Source of the DNA: Helianthus annuus
Lineage: Eukaryota; Streptophyta; Magnoliopsida; Asterales; Asteraceae
Assembly: GCF_002127325.2 (NCBI RefSeq)
Contig: NC_035434.2
Span: forward strand, 152,540,289-152,604,288
DNA: 64,000 nucleotides
Direction: 5' to 3'
Within the stretch, counting starts at the first letter, position 1. Each line of letters begins with the position of its first letter. The notes below the pieces were generated by a model, which searched no databases, had not been told where the DNA came from, and was given only the letters and a program-made list of their open reading frames with translations. This document shows positions 22,617 through 33,462 of this stretch, piece after piece. Position numbers and translations under genes: made by a program.

Positions 22617-24848
22617 TTATATATTTTCTGAGTGTGATGCTTGGCGTCCCATGTTACACCGTCGGAGAGCAGCATCCAAGCTCGAATCAATAACCTTCAT
22701 GTAGTTGACCGGGTCGTCGTCCTCTATTCTCTTCCCAACTCCGAATTTTACTTCATCATCCCCATACCTCAAGGTGAGTGTTCCGTCATTCATATCTACC
22801 ACCGCTTGTGCGGTGGCAAGAAATGGTCTCCCTAGTATGAGGGGGACCTCGGTGTCTTCCTCCATATCGAGTATGACAAAGTCGGTTGGATAGACGAATC
22901 TGCTTACTTTTACCAAGACATTTTCAATGACACCTTGTGGGAATTTGACGGATCGATCAGCGATTTGTATGCTCATTTTTGTAGGACTCGTGGTTCCCAG
23001 GCCGAGTCTTTTAAACATTGATGAGGGCATGAGGTTAATGCTAGCCCCAAGGTCGGCTAGGGCATTACGAACGGGAGACTCCCCTATTGAGCAGGGAATC
23101 GTGAAGCTTCCGGGATCGATTTTCTTTTGGGGAAGTTTATTGAGTACGAGGGCAGAGCATTCTTCGCCTAAATTAACTAATTGCAAATTTTCAATTTTCT
23201 TTTTATGAGTGAGGAAGTCCCTCATGAACTTAGAGTATTTGGGCATTTGGGTTAGGACCTCAATAAAAGGAATATTGACATGCAATTGCTTCAATAGACT
23301 TTCGAACTTTGCGAATTGCTCATTGGTCTTTTGACGAATTAACCTACCGGGGTACGGAACTCGAGGAGCCTTGGTAGGTTCTGGCGATAGAGGGGAGTTC
23401 TTTTCCTGCAGAGGTGTGGGTACCGTTTCTTCTGTTGGCGGCGGCGCTTCTGCAGGCCCTACGGTGCGGTTTCGTAGCGTGATGAGGTGAACTTGCGCTT
23501 TTGGGTTTGTTTCGGTATTGCTAGGTAATGCGCCTTGCGGTCTCTCGGCAAAATTTTGAGCTATTTGATTTAATTGTTTTTCTATGTTTTGAATACTAGC
23601 TTGTTGATTTCTAAAATTTGATTCTAATTGTAGAAATCTTTCCGAGTTTTTCTTTTCAGTGTCGGAGATGAGGCGAGATACAGTATCTTCAAGCCTTTCT
23701 CGTCCACTTTGTTGTTGAGTGAAATTTTGTGACTCATTTCTTGGTTGTTGAAAGTTTGTTCGTTGTGTTTGTTGGTTACTACTATTGCCGGGTTCTCTCC
23801 AACCAAGGTTTGGGTGGTTTCGCCATCCTTGGTTGTAAGTTCCCGTTGGGGGACCCGACGTCCTAGGTCTATTATCAATGTAGTTTACCATTTCTTGTTG
23901 ATCGTCCGTTTCTTTCATACAACTCCAATTTTCATGTGACCCACCACACCCTTCACAAGCCATAACCGAGACTGTTTTTGTCATTTCCAATTTTTTTATT
24001 TTTGAAGAAAGGGCCTCGATTTGGGCTTGTAAAGAAGTGCTTTCATCGACCTTATGGGCGCCCGGGGCAATAGATTTATTGCCTCGGGGGGTGTGCCATT
24101 GAAAATTGGTTTGAGCAATTTCCTCAATTTGGTTATATATTTCATGCGGGCGTCGATTACCTAAAAGTCCCCCGGAGCTAGAATCAAGTGTCTGCCTTGT
24201 GTGTGGCAACAATCCATTATAGAAAGTGGATACTTGTTGCCATATCGCAAGGCCGTGATGTGGACACTTGCGTAATAACTCCTTGAACCTTTCCCAAGTT
24301 TCATATAAGGATTCCCCGTCCTCTTGTGAATATGTATTAATTTCAGTCACTAATTTAGCAGTTTTAGCGGGAGGGAAATACTTATATAGAAATTTTTGGG
24401 CTAGTTCATCCCAGGTGTTTACCGATCCAGCTGGGAGGGCGTTGAGCCAAGCTTTCGCTCGGTCTTTTAGTGAGAAAGGAAACATTCGGAGGCGGATGGC
24501 GTCATTTGATGCTCCGTTGATCCGAAAGGTATCACATATTTCTAAGAAATTAGTAATATGCAGATGGGGATCCTCGTCCGCAAGCCCATGGAAGGTTGCG
24601 GAGTTTTGGAGCATTTGTATCAAATGCGGCCGAAGTTCGAAGTTATTAGCTTCAACATTCGGAGCATTGATAGCGGCGCCTAGGTTACCTACGGTGGGTC
24701 GTAGATAATCCATGAGGGTACGTTGGTCCGCCATTGGAAGTGGATCACCCGAAACCTTCTCTTGGTTTTTAGCTTTTAATCTTTTTCTGAGAAAGCGTTC
24801 GGGTTCCTCTAGAGGTTCTTTTATGTCCTTATTAGAACTGGAGCTCAT
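22617..24848 (-). CDS. Gag-protease protein of gag-only Athila-type element (intact)
   Basis: Intact 743-codon ORF. The Gag core spans about residues 95-260 (FSLKDRAKAWLNALPAGS; SLYETWERFKELL). A zinc-knuckle-like CEGCGGSHENWSC lies near 300 with CX2CX3HX4C spacing, one residue shorter than the canonical form. A Gln/Asn-rich coiled stretch follows (about 380-450), then a Pro-rich linker. A retropepsin-like domain has the Athila-type active site ALADLGASINLMP near 598 and LILGRPFLATAQAVVD near 680. Translation stops after the protease, and no polymerase follows in any frame. By analogy with other gag-only families, the protein could assemble particles that borrow enzymes from a full-length relative; that is inference. 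It is the reference for the broken copy A1. Confidence 0.9.
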   Translation of the reverse strand: MSSSSNKDIKEPLEEPERFLRKRLKAKNQEKVSGDPLPMADQRTLMDYLRPTVGNLGAAINAPNVEANNFELRPHLIQMLQNSATFHGLADEDPHLHITNFLEICDTFRINGASNDAIRLRMFPFSLKDRAKAWLNALPAGSVNTWDELAQKFLYKYFPPAKTAKLVTEINTYSQEDGESLYETWERFKELLRKCPHHGLAIWQQVSTFYNGLLPHTRQTLDSSSGGLLGNRRPHEIYNQIEEIAQTNFQWHTPRGNKSIAPGAHKVDESTSLQAQIEALSSKIKKLEMTKTVSVMACEGCGGSHENWSCMKETDDQQEMVNYIDNRPRTSGPPTGTYNQGWRNHPNLGWREPGNSSNQQTQRTNFQQPRNESQNFTQQQSGRERLEDTVSRLISDTEKKNSERFLQLESNFRNQQASIQNIEKQLNQIAQNFAERPQGALPSNTETNPKAQVHLITLRNRTVGPAEAPPPTEETVPTPLQEKNSPLSPEPTKAPRVPYPGRLIRQKTNEQFAKFESLLKQLHVNIPFIEVLTQMPKYSKFMRDFLTHKKKIENLQLVNLGEECSALVLNKLPQKKIDPGSFTIPCSIGESPVRNALADLGASINLMPSSMFKRLGLGTTSPTKMSIQIADRSVKFPQGVIENVLVKVSRFVYPTDFVILDMEEDTEVPLILGRPFLATAQAVVDMNDGTLTLRYGDDEVKFGVGKRIEDDDPVNYMKVIDSSLDAALRRCNMGRQASHSENI

Positions 24849-24909
24849 ACACTATGTAAGATTGGCGTCGGGTTCCAAGTCCTGCAATAAAAACAGAAAA
24901 GAATGCTGG

Positions 24910-25134
24910 TCAGAAGGTTCACCACGGCCCCGTGTTCAGCGAACACGACCCGTGGTCGGAGTTACAGTAAATGTTTTCCAGATCCCAGTTACTGGAAGTT
25001 GGACACGGGCCCGTGTTGCACCGACACGGCCCCGTGGTCAGCCTTCTGTAACTTGGAAAACTAAAAACTGCCAGTAACGATGCTGGGCACGGCCCGTGTC
25101 CGACCAGGCACGGCCCGTGCTGAGCTCTGCAGAA
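24910..25134. repeat. paired-palindrome cluster, 5' leader of A2
   Basis: Counterpart of 18790-19014: three pairs of CACGGCCCCGTG-like sites with the same order and spacing, between gag and the primer-binding site. One arm reads CACGACCCGTG here where A1 has CACGGCCCGTG. Confidence 0.85.
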
Positions 25135-25226
25135 GCTGAAAAACTAAGAAAATCCTAAAAAATTTAAAAAGAAAAATAAAAATATGATTAGGCCGTTGAT
25201 TCCTAACTTTCTTAAAATCCTTGTGT

Positions 25227-25243
25227 CCCCGGCAACGGCGCCA
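25227..25243 (-). other. primer-binding site of A2, tRNA-Asp type
   Basis: Same TGGCGCCGTTGCCGGGG on the - strand as in A1, nine bases from the LTR edge at 25253. Confidence 0.85.
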
Positions 25244-26450
25244 AAAACTTGATGCGTGTGTAGTGTAATATAATTTAGATATATAATTAAGCCCTTTTTA
25301 CACCTTTAGCCAAGTTTTAAATTTATAAAACACGATATTCACTAACACTAAACACACATATGGGCAAGTGCACCCATCGTGGACGTAGTATAGTGTTGGT
25401 AAGATACCAAGGTCGTCCAAGGACACAAGAGCTTTTAGTACCGGTTTATCCTCAACGTCTAATCAAATCAAAAAGTTAGAAAAAATGTTTTTTAAACTAA
25501 GAAAATAAAAACTAAGTAAATGCTGAAAAATAAAAATAAAATAAAAACAGATAGACAAGATGAATCACTTGGATCCGACTCGTGTATTAGTATAACCTTT
25601 GATTATTTTCGCACTTTTGCACTTGTTTAAGAGATTATCTTAGTTATTGTAGTTGGCCCCTCTTTTGAAGGAGACGTTACCCTCAACCCAGTAGTTTGAG
25701 TCAGCAAGGATACAATCCTAAAGGTTTGGATTATTGGAAGATAATGAATTAAGTTATTAATGCAAATTATGGTAGGCCCCGCTTTTAGCGGTGACGTTAC
25801 CCTCGACTAAGTAGTCTGAGTCAGCAGGGATACAGTCCTAAATAGCCGGGTTATAGTATTAATAGTAGTTAACTTATGAGGGGGTCAAAGAGTTTGGATC
25901 CCCGCCATCCAATACCTATGGGCATTGAAGGAGATCCTACTAAATTTGACCCAGGTCCCTTGCAGGACCTCTAAACGCTGAACAAGGGCAAGACCCTTAC
26001 CAAACCGTTCCCTTAACCCCCGACCAGGTAGCCAACATACCTCCATATAGACCGTGGAGATATGAATGGTGAAAATCTTTTATTTTATATAGACAGTAAA
26101 ATAATGCCAAGACACCACAGACAAACGATAAGGAAAGATCACCTTCAACATAAGTAACTAGTTATTAAAGTCATTAATACAAAACCAAATAAAAAGTGCA
26201 AAAGATTAAAAATAAAAAGTATTATACTAAACACTTGTCTTCACCAAGTGATGTAAGAGACTTAGGCAAACATGGCCTTGATTGTCAAGAACTCTTACGA
26301 TCAATCTTGGATCCCGAGACGACTCACACACTCTACGATGGACAATGGATGATGGTGGTGGATGATGGTGTTATGGTGGTGGTGGGTGGTGGATGAAGTG
26401 TGAGAGAGGTGGTGTGCCAAGGGATGGATTGGAATGAAACCAAGCACTCC

Positions 26451-26458
26451 TATTTATA
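26451..26458 (-). promoter_or_regulatory. TATA box in LTR of gag-only element
   Basis: TATAAATA on the - strand, conserved at 99-106 and 20331-20338 in the other LTRs. It divides U3 (with the palindrome pairs upstream) from the transcribed R region. Confidence 0.65.
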
Positions 26459-26461
26459 GGC

Positions 26462-26706
26462 TGAACAGAAGGCTGGGCACGGCCCCGTGTCCGCTGGACA
26501 CGCCCCCGTGCCCGTCTGACACTCTCTCTCTTCATTAATTGTAATTCGCAATTACAATTAATGCGCCTGCTGTACTTTCGCCACGCCCCCGTGCTCACTG
26601 GACACGGCCCCGTGGTGGGTAATAGAAGCTTCTACAGGTTTGTCTTTTCTGCTGCTTCTTGGGCACGGCCCCGTGCTGGCTGAGCACGGGGCGTGTTCAG
26701 GCTTCT
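26462..26706. repeat. paired-palindrome cluster in U3 (LTR 3)
   Basis: Three pairs matching 112-350, immediately upstream of the TATA box in element sense. Between the first and second pair lies the perfect inverted repeat CATTAATTGTAATT / AATTACAATTAATG at 26533-26563. Confidence 0.85.
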
Positions 26707-27628
26707 GTTTTCTCTTCTTTGCTTGGGGAGATGCCGTTGAGGGTTCGTGCAGTCTACTTTTATTCCTTTTCTTGTATTTATGTTAGAATTAGCTGTCTTT
26801 TTGCTTCTTTTGTGAATTTGAGCTCATTTCGTCCTGAAAATACAAAAGGAAGACAAAAACACTCTTTTTCCAACATTAGTACTTAAAAAGGGTTAGTTTT
26901 ATGCCTTATTTGATGTAATTTATATGTTGCATTTTACACACATTAATAGCGCCTGCCGTTTTGGTGTTACCGGCGTTTTGGCGGCGCTATGTTTGGGCAT
27001 ACCGCCCCACTACGTATTGTCTTAGTTTTAACTATCTATTGTTCAAGCATTTTTATTCGTTCCCTTTACCTCGAACTAAACATATAAAATCATGATTGCT
27101 AATAGGAAATGTGGGATGAAGAAGAGTAAATTAAAAGTTTTGTCCTTTTATCTTTATATCAAATTTCAGACGGTATTATTTTCCTCTAAATTTGTTGAGT
27201 TTTGTACTTAATGTTTTAAGATGTTACACATTTTATCCTTTGGCACTAACTCATTTAATTTTAAACGCAAAATTGGGTCATATGCAAGGCACATGAGGGC
27301 AACTTAGACCTTTCACTCTTTTATTATAAAATAATATTTTAAATAAATATAAATAAAAAACAACATATATATATATATATATATATAGATATAGAATCTT
27401 GAAACCCCCCCTCTCTCTCTCTCTCTCAAAATACTCTATCTTTCTCAACTCTCTTTCTTTTTCTCTCTAAATTTTGGCGTCTCCGACGAAGCAATATCAC
27501 CCACGATCTGGTCTTCTATCCGGTGAAGCACCACACACCACCATCTAAACCTCTACAACCACACCACTCCCCCATCACCCACTCTCTTTCTTTGTCCCAA
27601 CCACCACCCATTACGCCCACCTGCCAAT

Positions 27629-28319
27629 TAGGGCTGAGCAATTCACGGTTCTAAACCACCAGAATCGGGGAACCCAACCGGAACCACTAGATCCGACCCA
27701 TATTATTTTCTTAGGGTCCGGTTCCGCTTCTTAAATTTGGGTGAAACGGTTCCCGGTTCGGTTCAAGAGTGTCGGGTCTATTTAAAGAACCACTAGAACC
27801 AGTTGGAATTTTAAATATTTATAACTCTATTTATTTAATGGGGTTTTCACCTTCATACGACTAAGTCTACGACCTTCCATATTCTTATTCCTTCCTTTTA
27901 TATTCAATCCCATTCCATAATTCCATCTTCAGGTTTCATTCCAATTCGCCTACGTCTCTCAGGTACATCTCCTTAACCCTAATCGCATTCCATAATGATT
28001 TTACGTGTTTTTTAGTTGGATTCTCCATTATCGAAGTCCTGTACTTGTATGATTTCAGTAGAATTCTCCATTCTACATTTGAATGTTGCAACTTTTAGTT
28101 ATATGTATTAATTTGTTTAATTATTATTTTTATTTTATTGATAATTTTGAGATTTAATTGACAACCGCTTCTAGCAAGAACACTTTACACGAGAACCGTT
28201 TAACCCGGTTCCAAAATAAACTGAACCGGTTTTTAAACGGTTCGATTATGGTTCTTATATTCATCATGTAACGGTTCCTGGTTTGGTTTAGTTCGTTTCT
28301 GAACTGTTGCACAAACCTA
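27629..28319. mobile_element. hAT-like non-autonomous element nested in the MULE
   Basis: Imperfect terminal inverted repeats (TAGGGCTGAGCAATTC on the left, TAGGTTTGTGCAACAG as reverse complement of the right) with near-identical 8-bp flanks CTGCCAAT (27621-27628) and CTGCCAAC (28320-28327). The ends are rich in GGTTC/GAACC words. No transposase ORF is present. Confidence 0.6.
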
Positions 28320-28984
28320 CTGCCAACACCACCACTCATTCCCTTATCACTAGCAACCACCACTGCCACTGCCACCATCTAACCACCGTCACTGCTAGTT
28401 CACCACCACCAGTCGACTAGCACCACCCACCCTACACCCCTCCATAAACCATCAGACCACCGCGACAACGCCATTAGATAAAGGACCCCTGTGTGATGCG
28501 CAACCCACATCTTTCCTTCACCACCGATACCGCCATCTGTCGTCGCCACCACCACAATTTGAAACCCTAACAACGCACATAAACGTTTGTATCACTATAA
28601 GGAAGATAAAACATTTAAATTGGTAAAATTATTTAGATTTAGTCGATTTTCAAACCAAATATATGTTTAAGGGTTCGATTTTTAGATTGGTGAGATTTAG
28701 GGTTTGATTTTTGATGGTTCGACTTTCAGATCGTTGAGATTTAAGGGTTGATTTTCATATCAGCGAGATTTAAGGTTTGATTTAGAAGGGTTTAATTTTC
28801 ATCTGAGGGGATGGTGGTGGTTGTTGTGATAGAGAGGGGGTATGCGTGTGAGAGAGAGAGATAGTGTATTTAGAAAGAGAAAGCGAATGGTAGGGTGAGG
28901 CGAGTGGGTGGGGTTTTTTTAAAGATATTTATGTATTTGGATAAACAATGACAATACAAACCTCACATGTGGTCCACTTACCTA

Positions 28985-28986
<2 letters not shown>

Positions 28987-29033
<47 letters not shown>
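28987..29033. repeat. (TAA)n microsatellite
   Basis: Fifteen or so uninterrupted TAA/AAT units inside the right part of the Mutator-like element. The polyleucine-like ORF on the other strand is an artefact of this run. Confidence 0.95.
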
Positions 29034-29035
<2 letters not shown>

Positions 29036-29164
29036 TGGGTTAGAGGCAAAGGATAAAACGTGTAACATTTGGAAACATCAAGTACAAAATTAATCAGTTT
29101 TAAAGACAAAGGACATACGTTGAAATTTGATATAAAGATATAGGACAAAATTTGTAGTTTGCTC

Positions 29165-29849
29165 GATAAAGAAAGAAAAACAATTAATAAACCAAATGCA
29201 AAAAGGTTCATTTCATAAAGGAGAAGAGTAAACTTCCGATTGTCAAGGAAGATTGAAGGACATGGCCTTTCTCTTTTTATTTTGCTTCGTTTTTTAACTG
29301 TGGCATGTAATCGTACAATGTGTGTTTGTTATGATTCCACCGAACATATTTCAGTTAGGTAGTTTATGATTTTGCTAATGGTATTCGTGTTTGGTTTATA
29401 GTTTTAGTTTGCGTCCAAACTTATACTATTCTGCCAACCACTTGCATTTTTCGGGCAATTTGATTGCTCGGATCGTAGCAAAGATTTTTATAAGTTTTAC
29501 TTATTGTCTATCTCATATGCTTTGTTAGTGGACTGGATCGAATCCACTTGCTTAATTTATTTTTTTGTTATTTTTGAACTATTTAAGCCTTCTCGATCGG
29601 CGCGAGGCATGGATCGAGGCCCGTTCGTGCATATTTTATATTGTTCGAACTTGTACATAGATAAGATATCGTTTGTTTTGTCTAAGAACGTAGATCGCTT
29701 TATTTAATAGCAGATAGCATAGTTTCCGGGGCAAACCCTCCCGATTCTTACAGGAAATTGAAAATATATTCGGGGCATTACCCTCCCGATACTACATGGA
29801 AAAGAGAAACATAAAAATAAAAAAGAGCAATCTTTTTGAGCCGTGGCGA
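29165..29849. other. spacer and probable 3' untranslated end of the Tat element
   Basis: No gene found. Between 29725 and 29790 two imperfect copies of GGGGCA(AA/TT)ACCCTCCCGAT occur, a motif I would expect after pol in Tat-clade elements. No LTR matching the right side of the element could be found by eye, so the left edge is undefined. Confidence 0.4.
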
Positions 29850-32800
29850 CCGTGCGATTACATAAAACATTTCTTCAGATGGACCCCATTCCATGTTCTC
29901 GGTATAGGGGTTCCATCGATTTTTTAGAGCACGTAGGACCCTTTGTCACTAGCTTCCTTCACGCGATACGGTCCTTCCCACTTGGGGGTCAATTTTCCTG
30001 GAGGCTTGACTCGGCTTGCGTCGTTGCTCCGGAACACGTAATCTCCGACTTTAAACTTTTAAAGTTTGGTGCGGGCGTTGTAGTACTTCTCGATTTTCTT
30101 TTTGTACCGAGCTTCTTTGATGGCTGCTATGTTCCAGCGTTCTTCTAGCATGTCGAGATTAGATCAGAGCTTCTGCTCGTTTTCTTCCTAATTTTTGCAT
30201 CTTTGATTTGGGAGTCCAATCTCTGCAGGGATCACCGCTTCGGTGCCATATGTGAGACGAAATGGCGTTTCTCCGTTATTGTCTTGTGTAAGGTTCGATG
30301 AGCCCATAGGACATTCGGCAACTCATCTGCCCATCCTTTTCCTTCGTAACCGAGCCTTCTCTTGATCCCACTGACGATTCGGCGGTTCATCTGTTCGACC
30401 TGTCCGTTCCTTTGAGGGTGAGCGACTGAAGAGAAGACTTGGTTAATCTTCAAACTTTCACACCATCGTTTGAACGGATTCTCCGCAAACTGTTTTGCGT
30501 TATCGCTCACTATGTATAGCGGGAGACCGAAGCAACACACGATTTGTTCCCAGAAAAACCTTGTTACATTGTAACCGGAGATGACTGTGAATGGCCTTGC
30601 TTCCACCCACTTAGTGAAATAGTCTACTGCAACCAGCAAATATTGAGCGCTTCCACTCGATCGCGGGAAAGGCCCAACTATGTCTACTCCCCACTTTTGA
30701 AAAGGCCACGCGACAGTTACTTTGATCATCTCATTCTTTGCTCGGAGACTTATTAGTGTGTGCTTTTGGCACTCGTCACATTGCTGGAGTTCTTTCACTG
30801 CGCTGCATTCCGGGGCAATAATACCCTGCATTCTTTACTTTAGTTACGATCATTTTTGGCCCGGCATGGATACCACAAATACCATAATGTATTTCCCTGA
30901 TGATGTAGCTGGCTTGCTCCGGATCAAGACATTTTAATAAAGGACCTAGGAAGGTCTTTTGGTATAAAACCCCTTCTTGCATTTGGTATTGAAGTGAATT
31001 GATCTGGATTCTTCTAGCTTTCGCCTTATCAACTGGCAAGACATCATGCACTAAGTAGTTGATGATCAGAGTCATCCAAGTTTGGGCTGGGGCTTCTACT
31101 TGCATGACCTGTGGAGCGACAATCGAAGGTGCGGTCAACACTTCCACCCGTACCTCCTTTGCGAGGAGGCTGAATGACACGAATGCTAGGTTGCTTAAAG
31201 CATCGGCCTTTTTGTTTTTGCTGTGGGGGATGTGTTCCGCCTTGCATGAGTCGAACAGTGCCATTGCTTGCTTTATTGCTCTAAGTACTCGATCATGTTA
31301 GTTTCTCTTGCTTCGTATCCACCATTTACTTGGTTTGCTACAAGTAGAGAATCAACATGGGATACGACATTTTTTGCTCCAACTTTGGCTGCTAAGCGTA
31401 AGCCGGCCAATAATGCCTCATACTCGGCTTCGTTGTTGGAGCTCTTGAACTCTAGTCGGGGTGCATACGTTATGTCTATGCCATCAGGATCAGTTAGTAT
31501 TAGTCCGGCACCTGCACCTTCGGCACTCGAAGCTCCATCTGTATACAAAGACCAGGGTTTGTTTGGAGCTTGTTCCATTCGTTCCACTTCCTTGTCCTCC
31601 GGCATTTCGAAAAAAATCGGCTATCACCTGCCCTTTCAATGGGCCTTTGGTTCTGAAGGTGATGTTGAAAGCGCCTAACTCAATCGCCCATTTTGCCATT
31701 CGACCCGATACTTCAGGTCGTCGGAGGACGTGCTGGATTCTTTGGTCTGTACGAACCTCGATTGGGTGAGCTTGGAAATATCGCCGGAGCCTTCGTGACA
31801 CATGGACCAAGGCCAGAGCTAATTTTTCCAAATTTGGATACCTTGTTTCGTAATCTTTTAACGTTCGACTAACGTAATAAATGGGAATCTGAGCTCCGGT
31901 TCGATGGGCGACTAAAACTGCACTGTTGGCGCCGCGTGATGCGGCCAAGTACATTGTTAGCACCTCGTCTTCTTTTGGGACGGTGAGAGTCGGTAATGTG
32001 CCCAAGTAGATTTTGAGTTCTTCAAAAGCACGAGCAGCCTCATTGGTCCATTTAAATTCTGATCTGAAAGTCTTTCGTAATACGTCCATAAATGTGAGCG
32101 ACCTGTCTGCAGCTTTCGACAAGAAACGATGGAGGGCAGCCAACCGTCCGTTTAAGGACTGGATCTCTTTGACCGAAGTCAGATGCTTCATAGTGAGAAC
32201 AACATCTATCTTGTCGGGGTTGGCTCGTAAGCCACGTGACCCAACCATGACACCTAAAAACTTCCCTTCTTCTACTCCGAATGTACACATTTTATGGTTC
32301 AACTTCATGTTGATGCTTCGAAGTCGGGTGAATGTTTCTAGAATATCTTTCAACATAACTTCTTCGTCGTGACTTTTGATCACGATATCATCGACATATA
32401 CTTCCAAATTTCGCTCGATTTGGTCTTTAAAGGCTTTGTTCATTAACCGCTAATATGTAGCACCGGCGTTTTTCAAACCGAAAGGCATCTTTATAAAGCA
32501 ATAGATCCATTCGTTAGTGACAAAGGTTGTCTTATCTTCATCTTCGACCGCCATTTGTATCTGGTGATACTCTTTGTAAGCGTCAAAGAAACATTTCAGC
32601 CTGAATGTGGCAACATAATCGATCTTTTCATTAATTTCCGGTAATGGAAAGAAATCTTCGGGCATGTGTCATTCAAATCGGCGAAATCGGTGCACATTCT
32701 CCAGGTGTTGTCTTTCTTCCGCACCATAACCGGGTTTGATACCTAATTTTGATACCGGACTTCTCGGATGATTCGAGCATCCAAGAGACTTCTTACGTCT

Positions 32801-33360
32801 TTGGCGATTGCTTTGGCTCGATCTGGTGCCATGTGCCTTTTTCTTTGTGCTATCGGTTTAATTGATTCTTTCACATTCAACCCGTGTTGGGCCATGGATC
32901 TGGGGACTCCCTGCATATCGGAATGCTGCCAGGCGAAAACATCAATTGAGTTGCTTAGCAACTCCCATAGGAGCTTCTTAGTTCGCTTCGGGAGCTGTGC
33001 CCCAATTGCCACTTGCTGCTCTGGGAATTCCGGATTAATTGCCCAGAGTTTCGTAGGTACTTCAGATTTTTTGGAACTCGTTTCTGCGGCGTGTCTCACC
33101 TTTGCAACGAATGAATTTGACTCAGAAAGGATAGTGGCGATTCCTGCTTCGGTAGGGAATTTTATAGCTCCATGTATTGTAGAATTGATTGCTCCGAGAG
33201 CTCTTAGCCCAGGACGCCCGAGTATCACGTTGTGTGATGAATGAGTACCGACGACCAAAAAGGTTAACTGAACGGTCCTGTTTTTATCATTATCTTTAAA
33301 CGTAGTTGGGAGGGTAATTTTTCCTATCGAACGAACAACCTCTCCCGAGAAGCTTATCAA
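29850..33360 (-). pseudogene. pol remnant of Tat-clade element
   Basis: Protease with VILGRPGLRALGAI (about 33200). Then RT in pieces: the CxDxxDLN-like region near 32690, MPFGLKNAGATY at 32455, and the YVDD catalytic box near 32395. Then an RT-linked RNase H (to about 31640), a second RNase H module (31605-31290), and integrase with H/C finger and DDE residues (DIVGPFPR, IVSDNAKQF, NGQVEQMN; about 30790-30300). The C-terminal PKWEGPYRVKEA region lies near 29970. Breaks: a stop at 32743, a frame change near 32670, TAG at 32450, and frame changes near 31615 (T-run), 31280, 30830 and 30240. Non-functional. Confidence 0.85.
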
Positions 33361-33462
33361 CGGAGTGGATACCTCAACGAGCCTTTTCTTTGTCTGGGGA
33401 GCCAGCTACTGGAAACACTGTAAATACATTATTTCAAAGGCACTTCCTTCATCTACGTATAT

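Larger units (their letters stand above)
19133..26942 (-). mobile_element. non-autonomous gag-protease LTR element (Athila-type), copy A2
   Basis: Element of 7,810 bp: LTR 25253-26942, primer site, palindrome cluster, gag-protease ORF, 1.8-kb non-coding part with a second cluster, polypurine tract, LTR 19133-20821. No reverse transcriptase, RNase H or integrase is present, and the internal size (4,431 bp) equals that of A1 without its insertion (about 4,440 bp). The missing pol is therefore a family feature rather than a one-off deletion. It matches the class known as TR-GAG (LTR elements with gag only), with protease retained. A1 and A2 share LTR 19133-20821. Right of 26942 the sequence TTAAT would be the target duplication if complete; its partner is outside the window. 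Confidence 0.88.
25253..26942 (-). repeat. 5' LTR of copy A2
   Basis: LTR of 1,690 bp and the outer right end of the tandem pair. The promoter TATA box on - is at 26451-26458, so RNA would start near 26420. U3, on the right, carries the palindrome pairs (26462-26706) and the AT-rich hairpin (26533-26563). R/U5, on the left, has the GGTGAT-rich simple repeat (26344-26395). Confidence 0.92.
27124..29164. mobile_element. Mutator-like element (long TIRs, 9-bp TSD)
   Basis: About 150-bp inverted ends: left 27124-27275 (GAGTAAATTAAAAG..TTTTGTCC) pairs with the reverse complement of 29035-29164. The flanking 9-mers are GATGAAGAA (27115-27123) and GATAAAGAA (29165-29173), one mismatch. The interior (about 27280-28980) lacks a transposase ORF and is partly UTR-like (CT-rich, ACC-rich), so it could contain captured host sequence. 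I could not identify any gene in it. A TA run (27363-27388) and CT run (27408-27427) lie inside, and a hAT-like element is nested at 27629-28319. Sequence 26943-27114, left of it, shows no gene. Confidence 0.75.
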
